DNA of 64,000 nt from Mesostigma viride. Taxonomy: Eukaryota > Streptophyta > Mesostigmatophyceae > Mesostigmatales > Mesostigmataceae. The notes beneath the pieces are model-generated. The model did no database searches and was not told the origin of the DNA. It saw nothing but the letters and a program-made list of their open reading frames with translations. Numbering within the stretch: position 1 is the first letter of the stretch; each line of letters begins with the position of its first letter. The position numbers and the translations under genes are program-made. Positions 55,957 to 64,000 of this stretch are shown here, piece by piece. The stretch spans positions 1,679,625 through 1,743,624 of the forward strand of contig RPFO01000130.1 of NCBI GenBank assembly GCA_009746045.1. The letters are read 5' to 3'.

Positions 55957-58035
55957 ATGGAAGCTTTCAAGAGGACCATGCGTGGCGAGGTGCTGGACGG
56001 GACCCAACCTTCCGACCGAGCCAATATGTGGCCACCACTGACATCCATGCCCGAGAACTGGCCCAAGCTCGTCTGCTACCCGACCGACGCCTTCGACATC
56101 ATCGAATGCGTCAAGTTTGCCCGTCAGCAAGGCCTGCGCGTCGCCATCTTCTACTCCGGGGACCGCAACGCGTCGTCCCTCGCGCAGACGCTCCACGGGC
56201 CCGTCATGCTTCTAGTGCTGGAGCGAACCATGAAAGCCATCACGATCGACGGCGACATTGTCTCCGTTGAGCCCGGCGCGACCGGCGAGGAGCTCCTCGA
56301 GGCCACCACGCGGCTGGGCTTCGCGCTCCCCGTCCCCTTCTGCTCCCGGGAGCCCCTTGGCGCGTTCCTCATCTCCGGCGGTGCCGTCGGCTGGGGTTGC
56401 CAGGTGCTCGGCCCCGCCGCCAGCCACGTCATCGCCGTGGACCTCGTGACCCCCGACGGGAAGCTGATCCGGGCCGACTCCTCCTCCAAGGACAAGTCCG
56501 ACCTCCTCTGGGCGGCCCGCGGCGCCGGCTACGGCTTCTTCGGCGTGCCCCTACGCTTCCACCTGCGCATGGCCCCACTCCCGACCAGCATCGTGGCCAT
56601 GTCCCTGCGGTTCCCCCTGGACGCCCTGGCGGATGTCACCCGCTGGGTCGAGAGCGTCCACCCGGCCCTCCCCCGCACCGTTGAGTTGACCCTCCGCGTG
56701 GGCCACGCGCTCGACCACAGCAGCAGTAGCAACGGCTCCGTGAACAACAACGTGCCGCCCAGCCCCGGTTTCAGCCCCGCACCGACCCCCGTTGTGCGCA
56801 CATACTCTGGCGAGGACGCGGGCAAGCTACCTGAGCTCTCCCTCCCCCGCGCCAGCAGCCTCGATGCCCCCCTGACCCCCGCCAAGACACCGAAGACGCC
56901 CTCGCGCCGCCGCAGCTTCCGCCCCGTTGGGGAGTGCTACGTGACGGCCGTCGCGTTCGAGGACGATCCGGGTCGGGCTGACTCAGCCCTCGCGCCGCTC
57001 TTGGGCTGCCCAGTCCCGAAGGCCCACCTGACCATCCCGTTGGGCTTCGAGTATGCGCAGCTGTGGGAGCTCTCGGACCGGTTCTACCCAGCGACGCTCG
57101 GCTGTGCAGCCACGGATAACCTGTGGGCCACCGTGGCGCCGTCGTCGCTGGCGCCCCGGCTCCAGCAGCGCATCCACAAGGCCCCGTCCGTTCTCTCGAG
57201 CTTCCTTATGCTGTTCCACGCGCCAGGCCGGTCCGCGGGGTCCTACCTCGCGAGCAGCATCGGCGGCGCCACCGGGGCGGCCGCGTGCAGCAATTCTAAT
57301 AATAGCGTGGACACGAGTAATGCTAATAATAGCATGGACACGAGCGGGGACTCGCCCGCGAGGGCCAACGAGAGCGGCGACATGATTTCCCCTCCTCCCC
57401 GCGTTGGCCCTGGTGCTGCCACTCCTTCCCCTGCTCCTTCTCCTGCTGCTGCTGCTGCTTCTAGTAATAACACCACATCGAATAATATTCTCCCAACTAC
57501 TGGTAACCACAACAACAATAACGCTAGTCACAATACTAATTCTGCCGCACGTGGCGCGCTGGGCCTCCCGGGCTACTCGGCCACATACGTCGGCTGCTAC
57601 TCCTTCTGGGCGGAGGAGTGCGGCGCGCTGTCCAACGCGGGCTGGCTGGTCGACTCGGCGCGCGACCTCCAGCCGTACGCGGTCGGCCACTACATCGGCG
57701 AGGCCAACCTTGAGATCCAGCCTGGGAACACGCGTGCAGTGACCTGCTTCTCGCCCTCCAGCTGGAGCCGGCTCGAGTCCTTGCGCGGCCGAATCGACCC
57801 GGGGGGGCTCTTTTGCGGGTATGCTAAGGGCGGCTCGGGGAAGAGCTTGTTGGAGACGGCCGCCAAGTTCTCGGTCGCGACGCGGCTCATCCCCTTTGTC
57901 TCCCTCAGCCTCGCGGCAATCTACTTCCTGCTGATGCCGCAGGAGCTCGGTGGCTTGCACAAGACGAAGCACGGACGCGAGGCCAAGGTGGCCGAGGCGG
58001 CAGCGGCGGCGGCGCGGAAGCAGCGGGGGAAGTGA
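55957..58035 (+). CDS. FAD-linked oxidoreductase, berberine-bridge-enzyme type, with C-terminal membrane segment
   Basis: One long exon, 692 residues from the first in-frame ATG (55957). The frame is open back to about 55885, so an upstream exon is possible. The FAD-binding (PCMH) domain spans about 36-200: PKLVCYPTDAFDI, VSVEPGATGEELLEA, ISGGAVGWGCQVLG, then DLLWAARGAGYGFFGVPLRF. The C-terminal BBE motif is RIDPGGLFCGY (612-622). Two Ser/Asn/Pro-rich inserts (about 255-325 and 435-530) enlarge it. The usual covalent-flavin motif R-S-G-G-H is replaced by YSGDR (66-70), so FAD is probably bound non-covalently. A hydrophobic stretch (LIPFVSLSLAAIYFLLM, 644-660) and a basic tail end the protein. 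Relatives oxidise alcohols, sugars or alkaloids with O2. Substrate unknown. Confidence 0.82.
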   Translation: MEAFKRTMRGEVLDGTQPSDRANMWPPLTSMPENWPKLVCYPTDAFDIIECVKFARQQGLRVAIFYSGDRNASSLAQTLHGPVMLLVLERTMKAITIDGDIVSVEPGATGEELLEATTRLGFALPVPFCSREPLGAFLISGGAVGWGCQVLGPAASHVIAVDLVTPDGKLIRADSSSKDKSDLLWAARGAGYGFFGVPLRFHLRMAPLPTSIVAMSLRFPLDALADVTRWVESVHPALPRTVELTLRVGHALDHSSSSNGSVNNNVPPSPGFSPAPTPVVRTYSGEDAGKLPELSLPRASSLDAPLTPAKTPKTPSRRRSFRPVGECYVTAVAFEDDPGRADSALAPLLGCPVPKAHLTIPLGFEYAQLWELSDRFYPATLGCAATDNLWATVAPSSLAPRLQQRIHKAPSVLSSFLMLFHAPGRSAGSYLASSIGGATGAAACSNSNNSVDTSNANNSMDTSGDSPARANESGDMISPPPRVGPGAATPSPAPSPAAAAASSNNTTSNNILPTTGNHNNNNASHNTNSAARGALGLPGYSATYVGCYSFWAEECGALSNAGWLVDSARDLQPYAVGHYIGEANLEIQPGNTRAVTCFSPSSWSRLESLRGRIDPGGLFCGYAKGGSGKSLLETAAKFSVATRLIPFVSLSLAAIYFLLMPQELGGLHKTKHGREAKVAEAAAAAARKQRGK

Positions 58036-60490
58036 GGGGGGGGGGAAGTATGGGGATGTGAGGGGAAGGGGACATGAGGGGAGATGAGGGGGGGGGGGGA
58101 AGTCTGCAAGCTATAGCTGCCGTTCTTGGGGTAGCTATGGACCTCTTGATCGCAGCATGTGTTTGCTTGATTTAAAAATTATACGTATCAAGCTGTAGCT
58201 GTGCACGACGAGCCCCCCTGCGAGATGGGCCGAGTCCAAATCGTTGGAATCCCAAAACTCGTCGTGGGCTGGGCTGGGCGTGCACCCGCAGCAGGGGGGA
58301 CATGCGCGCGTCTTGCCGGTTGCCTCGCAGGCCCCTTCTCCCTCCCCAGGACCCATGTGCCACGCGGCGGGTCAGCAAGGTGCCAACGACGGGCCAAGGG
58401 TGGGCCAACCCATGGGCCAGCAGCGGCGCACCACCCCTGAGGATGTGGTCGCCGCAGGATGGCCACACAGGGGCTGGTCCCGCGAGGAGGCGCCTGAAGC
58501 ACGCAGAGGACAGGATGCCACGTGGGCAGGCGCCTGGATCCTGGACCGTTGCGGGTAGAAGCCGGATGGATGGCATGTGGGGCGCCCCATGCATCTCCCC
58601 TGTCCTTTCCCCTTGCCACTCTAAGGCAGGAATGGGCTGCTTTTCTCGTTTCTCTTCTCCCTGTCCTTTCTAAGAAAGGGGAGGCTTGCCTCTTCAAGGC
58701 AGGATTGAGCTGTCCCTTTCTCCTGTTTCTCCCCCCTGCCCTTTCTGTGAAAGAAGAGGATGTCCCCGAGGAACTCGCAGGTGGAGCTGGGGGATGCAAC
58801 TGGGAGGCAAAATCGTGGGCGGAGCCAGCGGGCGGACGCCATCTACGGCTTCGCACGGCAACCACCTTGTGGGGGGGTGGATTGTGAAAATTAGGTGGAC
58901 GTGCCGGGGCGTGCATGAGTGGTGGGCGTGCGGGAAGGGTTGCTGTTGCAGCAGGTGGTTTACAGGAATTGGGTTGGGGCAGTGCGTGAGCAGTGCGGGC
59001 GTCACGTGACACAAAAGGCCTGGCACATTGCTGTTCCCCCTGGCAGGCGCAAAGCCTAGTGACAGGCGTCTACTGGGCGCATGGGTCCCTCGTGGCAGCG
59101 GGCGACCGGATGCCCATCAGTGGCGAGTTCCCTGTCCTCCTTCTTTCAACAGACGAGGATATTCCCGTGCGCCACGCTCAGCTCCATGCGGTGCTCCGTT
59201 TGGGCGCCAAAGTACTGGTTGCTTGAACAAAGAAGGCCGGGCAAGAAGGCTGGGCGAGAAGGCCGGGCGGGCGATGAAGAAAGCCGACCTGTCGCTGCGA
59301 TGGCTTTGCAAGGGCCGCTTCTCTCGCTGACCCCAGGCACACCAGACACGATGGCTGGTGGACGCATCCTCACCCACGCCCACGGTTGCTACGGCCAACA
59401 GAGGGGAAGGGGGGGTGGGAAGGGGGCCGGTGTGACCAGCAGCTCAGGAAGTACCGCGTGGGGCATATTGCGGCGACCAGCATGGGCCGAGTGGGGCTCG
59501 TTGCGGCGACCAGCATGTGCCCGGGGGGTACCGAGAGGGGCACGTTGCGGCGAGCAGCACCAGACGCCACATGGGGGGTGCCCAGGGCCCCGAGCATGCT
59601 CCCTGCACATTGGCATGCCTCCTGGTTTCCTGCGCGTATGCCAGCATGGTATACAGCATCACGAAGCAGCCACCAGAGGGTTACAGGGACCAGTACAGTG
59701 ACCACTGGGGTACCATTCTTTAGCTTTGCAGGCAGACACCAAAGGGTTACCAGTGACCGATTGGGTGCCGTTCTTTAGCTTCACAAGGCAGCCACTCCTC
59801 CAGTGGTCGGATCCCCGTTTCTGGTGGATCGTGCCACGACGGGCGCGGTCTCATGCGCACGTGGCCGCACACCTTGCGATTTTGGCGCTTGTGGCAGCCC
59901 AGCCGTGGGGCAGAGCTTGTGGTGCGGATGCAAGTAGCGTCGCTGACCCCTCGCGGGTACTGGTGACAGGTGCCAGCTAATGTCGACCGTGGGGCAGCCT
60001 CTGCGCATCCGCTGTGCTTCTGCGGCGACGAAGCTCGCTTGCGCCCTTGCCCTGTGACGGCGCTCCAAGGTCAAGATTATTTGGGCTTTTCGTGTCTGCT
60101 CTTGGCGCACAGCCAGCTCTGTGGAGGGCAGTGCGTGTCTGCGGGGGAGTTGTGAAGGGCAGGCAGCGTAATGGATCCGAGAAACGCCCCTAGCCCCTGC
60201 TATCAGCGCCGCCCGGCTTTGAACCCAGCCGCAGACACGGTGGTCCAAGGCCGCCGGTATCCAGCGCGACGACAGCAGGATTAGAGGAACCAGCGGTTCG
60301 CTCAGTGGCTGCTCCAGAGACTGTGTGATGTGGTTGCGGATGCCAGCTATGTAAGGTGGCTGCGGATGACAGCGATGTGATGTGGTGAAGATAACTGCTC
60401 TGGTCCTCACATGCCGTCGGACCGCCATGCGTCCAGGAATACATGTCTCACTTGACGTGATGCGGTGACGGATCCCAGCAGGCAGCGAGA
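58036..60490. other. Intergenic, diverged tandem repeats, no recognised gene
   Basis: Local duplications: CCTTTCT..GAAAGGGGAGG-type units at 58600-58760, GTTGCGGCGACCAGCATG units at 59465-59560, and AGGGTTACAG/CATTCTTTAGCTT units at 59670-59800. Long minus frames (58188-59012, 59781-60428) have biased composition and no domain features. Confidence 0.5.
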
Positions 60491-60495
60491 ATCCG

Positions 60496-60933
60496 TTGCA
60501 TCGCTACTTCTCTGCGCGCGCGGGCGAGCGAGCGAGCGGATGTGCTAGGGCTTCGATGGGCTCAAGTGGGGCTGGCGCGAGTGCTGGGGTTTTGGGGGAC
60601 GCATATAATGTAACACAGTTAAGGCATGCTTACCTACTTAATGCTCACCAGTTATGGCATGCTTACCTACTTAATGCTCACCAGTTATGGCATGCTTACT
60701 TACCTACATATGGCATGGGAGGTAGGGACAGCGAGGCAAGTTCTAACCTGAGTTACAGGCGCATCAGTGTGGGGGGTGGAAACACCTGTTTGGTGTGCGC
60801 AGAGCCTGTTTACCCAGGGCAGTTTCCCTCAGGGGTGGGCGGGGCGGGGCGTTCCGAGTCTGTGACTCAGCAACAGCAAACAGACACTAGGGGACAGTGG
60901 CTGCCTTGGCATTCAGCAGCAGCAGGAGGGTGA
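60496..60933 (+). CDS. Possible coding exon, unknown
   Basis: A 145-codon frame from an ATG, Ser/Ala/Gly-rich at first. It then has a threefold repeat (LLNAHQLWHAY) from a 33-bp tandem repeat, then GGGNTCLVCAEPVYPGQ. The Cys-x2-Cys with VYP resembles the start of a LIM-type zinc finger, but the rest of such a domain is absent. It could be a chance frame or an isolated first exon. Confidence 0.2.
   Translation: MHRYFSARAGERASGCARASMGSSGAGASAGVLGDAYNVTQLRHAYLLNAHQLWHAYLLNAHQLWHAYLPTYGMGGRDSEASSNLSYRRISVGGGNTCLVCAEPVYPGQFPSGVGGAGRSESVTQQQQTDTRGQWLPWHSAAAGG
60620..60715. repeat. 33-bp tandem repeat
   Basis: GGCATGCTTACCTACTTAAT plus GCTCACCAGTTAT, nearly three copies. Confidence 0.85.
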
Positions 60934-61261
60934 GGTGACGTGGTGGCAGGAGGGCGTGTTCTTTGCGAAGAACTGGAATCGTGGTTAGGTTTTGTGCTCG
61001 AGGGGATGCTGCCATGTGGATGGTTGTCTCATGTCTTGTTGATGTGCCAGCAAGCGTGTGCCATATTCCTGCGATGCACTGTCGCCTTCCAAAGAAGAGC
61101 CCAGCGGGGTTGCAAATTATCCTACGGACAGCATCGCATGCTTTAACATGATGGCGTACCGTGCACCAGTGTATGCCGTGCACCTGTGTATGTAGCGGCT
61201 AGTCGCGTTAGCGCGTGTATCCCATTATAGAAATGGCAATGTCTGCAGCTTGAACCAGGAT

Positions 61262-61410
61262 GGTTCCTATTCCCATTGAATTGTAACATAACTCCGGTGG
61301 GAGTATATGTAGCACATAGCCCTTGAGAGGGGGGCATATGGCCTATCATACATCCTAAGCTACTTCCTGCAAGGGTGGGGATGTAAAGGACCCCTGCTCT
61401 ATTCCCATTA
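61262..61410 (-). mobile_element. LINE 3' UTR remnant with end hairpin
   Basis: Matches 28285-28400 including hairpin ACTCC-GGTG-GGAGT (61291-61304). No TTAA tail remains. Confidence 0.55.
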
Positions 61411-62435
61411 ATCCATGGCATCCCAGCCACGAATGTCAGCTTGACGGTTGGCTTTGACTTTTGTAGCATCGCCAGTTGTCCAGCACCAACAACTGCCCTT
61501 ATGGAGTATTTGGGCTTTGTCTTGAGCGCCGAATTGTTGCATCATCTAGTAGGACACCCCTTACGTAGAAGAAGGCATGTAGCAGGAGCCATCAAATGTA
61601 CCAGTTGACGACATACCAGTCGTGGATCGCACATCCCATGAGGTTGTGGAATGATTGCATCCAAACCACTTGGCCACATGTATCAAGGAGACATGTATGC
61701 TTGTGCCCTAGCTGGATATGCAACTTGTCGACAAGCTAGTACAAGGACAGGGCGTGGGCCCATGGGATGTTTTTTACCTGTAACATGCTGAATATAAGTG
61801 ACCGAGTAACCGGGGAATAAATGAGTGGGTTCAATGAACTGGACGTAACCTCGCTGATTAATTAATTAAATAAACTTGTGCTCCCGTTGGGGAGTCACGG
61901 ATCGAGCACCAGAGTGCTTTTAGTCCCAGTATGTGCACAACAGGAAGAAAGGGCAGAGACCCCCTTTCTCCTTCATGCCAGAGGCATGCCACAGCTGCCA
62001 TCACATCGCTGATGCCTCGATCATATCTTGATCCCGGAGCAATGACCTCACAAAGTCTTGTTATTCTTCTGTTTCTAGTGAGATAAGGGAATTAATTTTT
62101 CTTTGAATTTTTTCTTCAATTTTGTTGGTTATTATATTAATTCCCGTCTCTTGTTAATTAGCTAGTTTACTATTGTTTTTTAATCCTCAACATGCTGTAT
62201 CAATCCCTTTTCATCCAACACACGGTCAACCCGGCCGTTTTTCGCCGTATCTATGCAGATCTTCCTACAGACGGCCATTAACCCATATGGGTTAATTAAC
62301 AAATTAACCATTAAATTATATTTTTTAAATTTAGCCATCCAGCTTCCTCAAGCAAGGAAATACGTGTTACATGATCTCCCCACGGCGTCATGTTATTTTT
62401 AATATATAAATGTAATATGCAGCTTCCTTTTTCAG
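61411..62435. other. No recognised gene; LINE tail at 61856-61900
   Basis: TTAATTAATTAAA (61857-61870) followed by hairpin CTCCC-GTTG-GGGAG (61881-61894) and GTCACGGA.CGAGC marks a minus-strand LINE 3' end. The rest is AT-rich. Confidence 0.5.
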
Positions 62436-62439
62436 CCTC

Positions 62440-62935
62440 GCTATATGCACCCACATATGGCGCCGAGGCATGGACGCTCACGGACCAGATGGCCGCACGG
62501 CTGGACGGCACGGTTTACTGGATGCTCTGACAGGTCCTGAACGTAGGGTTTTCTACACATAGGTCGTTCGCGTCTTTGTATAAGGGTATGCCTCGCATTT
62601 CGGACGAGATTAGGCAGCGTAGGATAGCATTCGCAGGACATCTTGCTCGCACCAGTCAGGTAGACACCGACCACGGTCTGGCCGGCCCCCAGCGGCTTGG
62701 CCAGCCGGGGCGGCATATCCTGACCTGGCCTGGCCGCAAGGACATTCCAAGAAAGATCGGTAAACCTGCCATGAACCATACACAGCAGTTGCTGGCCGAC
62801 CTAGTGGTCCCATCTAAGTTTGAACACCGCATTTCCTCCCTAGTAGTGTATGCTACCACCAGTGCCATTACCAATGCCGTCCTCCTCAAGGCCAGCTGGT
62901 CACCCTGCAATGCCCGACGGGTGCAGCAAGCTCCA
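62440..62935 (+). mobile_element. LINE fragment, post-RT region
   Basis: Frames encode TYGAEAWTLTDQMAARLDGT (62451, with a stop a little later), then RISDEIRQRRIAFAGHLART and GQPGRHILTWPGRKDIPRK. These are the same modules as in the LINEs at 7670 and 13939. Confidence 0.7.
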
Positions 62936-64000
62936 TGCTATAGTACCAGTGAAGGTAACCGTACAGTATGGTGTCGTGCACGCATGCATCTGAGCAGCCC
63001 GCCATCACCAAGGGGCTGAAGAGGCGAACTGCGTGCGGGCTGGCTCGAAGCGCGCCACTCACTGCCTAGAACTGCGTGCCTATAGTCAGGGAGGGCTATA
63101 TATAGTCGGAATGGCCTTCCCCAACTTACAACACAGAGCGGGGCCAGGGTGGGGGATAGAGGCGGTGGCTTCGGGGCCTGATGGACACAACAAATGGCAG
63201 CGAACAGCCCGGATCGCAACGAATGGCAAAACTGACAATCCCTCCACTTTGACCGTGCCAGGGTCGTGTCCTGGGGCCCAAGTTTGCCTCTGCCTGACGA
63301 CACCCACCACGTCCCTTCCGCTCCTCCGCTTGTACTCGTTCTTATAGTAGTAAGTAGTGCGCCACCCCCGAAAGGACTCGTCCATGTGTCACTTTTCCGA
63401 GTCGTGCTGCCGCCTTCTGAGGGTTGCCAACCGGACCACCGAGCACACAGATCCCTGGCAAGGGCGCAAGAACTGGCGACTGTGCAATTTCCCGGTCCAC
63501 GCCAAGATAGGGGTTTGGGCCGCCTCCTGTGGTTTCGGTGAGCCTTCGTCAGCTCGTTTGCACAGAAGGATGTGTAGGGAGGACTTGCACAGAGCACATG
63601 AAGGTGAATAATGCACCATAGAGTGATCTAGACCAGCTACTCGGACTGTATATAGAGTGAAGGGACTCTATAGGGAGCGAGGTCCCTACACAGTCTCTTC
63701 TCTTCTCCAAAGAACCATTACAGCGCGCAAGGGTCCTTGGGTGGTCGATGCACCTTGGACACCAACCCACCAGCAACTACCGCCAGGGATGGCCCATGCC
63801 ACCACTCCTGGACTTGCCCCCCCTGCCTCCGCCCCCGTATCCATCCCCACCCCTGCCCCCACCCCTGCCGCCTCCACCCCCCCACTGCCTCTGGGCCGCT
63901 GGTGGCAAGTCGTCATCATACCAGCTATCCCGCCCACCGCCGCCACCGCCGCCACCACCACCGCGATAACTGTCGTCGTCGTTGTCATCGTCATCGGAGT
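62936..64000. other. Unresolved right end
   Basis: A TATATAGAGTGAAGGGACTC stretch near 63650 followed by CTCTTCTCTTCTCC could be a promoter or LTR remnant. The Pro-rich frame 63748-63969 is low complexity, and the window ends before anything can be decided. Confidence 0.3.

Noticed and set aside
55957-58035. Delta-24 sterol reductase (DWF1/DHCR24)
   Set aside because: The order of motifs, LLWAARGAGYGFFGV and the C-terminal DPGGLF box fit the berberine-bridge group better.
58188-59012. 274-residue Pro/Ala/Arg-rich minus-strand frame
   Set aside because: Composition follows local GC skew and tandem repeats; no domain, no conserved motif, and overlapping frames are equally long.
63748-63969. 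Proline-rich protein at the right end
   Set aside because: Low-complexity frame with alternative open frames; cut by the window.

Overview
This is a window of nuclear DNA from a repeat-rich eukaryote, most likely a photosynthetic alga of the green lineage. The species cannot be named from sequence alone. The reasons are GC-rich coding exons joined by GT-AG introns, a Ku70 C-terminus with the plant-type linker plus SAP layout, a phytyl-ester-synthase/acyltransferase of the plastid type, and abundant LINEs, LTR elements, foldback elements and microsatellites. There is no operon structure, rRNA, convincing tRNA or CRISPR array. Layout: 1-4.7 kb holds the last three exons of a Ku70-like gene on the + strand, with two introns filled by tandem repeats. 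4.7-38.1 kb is a transposon graveyard. It has a foldback element (4.96-5.64 kb), several truncated LINE copies on both strands, and an almost perfect gag-only LTR retroelement (10,777-13,938, 5-bp target duplication) inserted inside a LINE. It also has a foldback MITE (20,089-20,344), a decayed gag/integrase retroelement (22.2-24.8 kb), and an ORF1-only, HAL1-like LINE (28,191-31,726, 9-bp target duplication) that splits another LINE and itself carries two insertions. A 4.9-kb element with 217-bp terminal inverted repeats (33,186-38,096) ends this region. 38.7-47.3 kb is a seven-exon gene for a very long phytyl ester synthase/diacylglycerol acyltransferase-like protein; all six introns join in phase. 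49.9-55.0 kb (- strand) is a three-exon aldo/keto reductase with a possible C-terminal membrane anchor and a KKxx-type end. 55.96-58.04 kb (+) is a divergent FAD-linked oxidoreductase of the berberine-bridge type, also with a C-terminal membrane segment. 58-64 kb is mostly repeats plus one more LINE fragment. Two themes cut across the window. First, at several exon edges (Ku70, the acyltransferase gene, the aldo/keto reductase) the junction, meaning the splice site plus adjoining exon bases, recurs as decaying copies in the neighbouring intron or flank, as if introns here grow by repeated duplication of their own edges. Second, LINE-type 3' ends carry a short hairpin just before a TTAA microsatellite tail, and the stem shows compensatory changes between copies. 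The divergent reductase and oxidase, both apparently membrane-anchored, may act in one oxidative pathway; that is inference.
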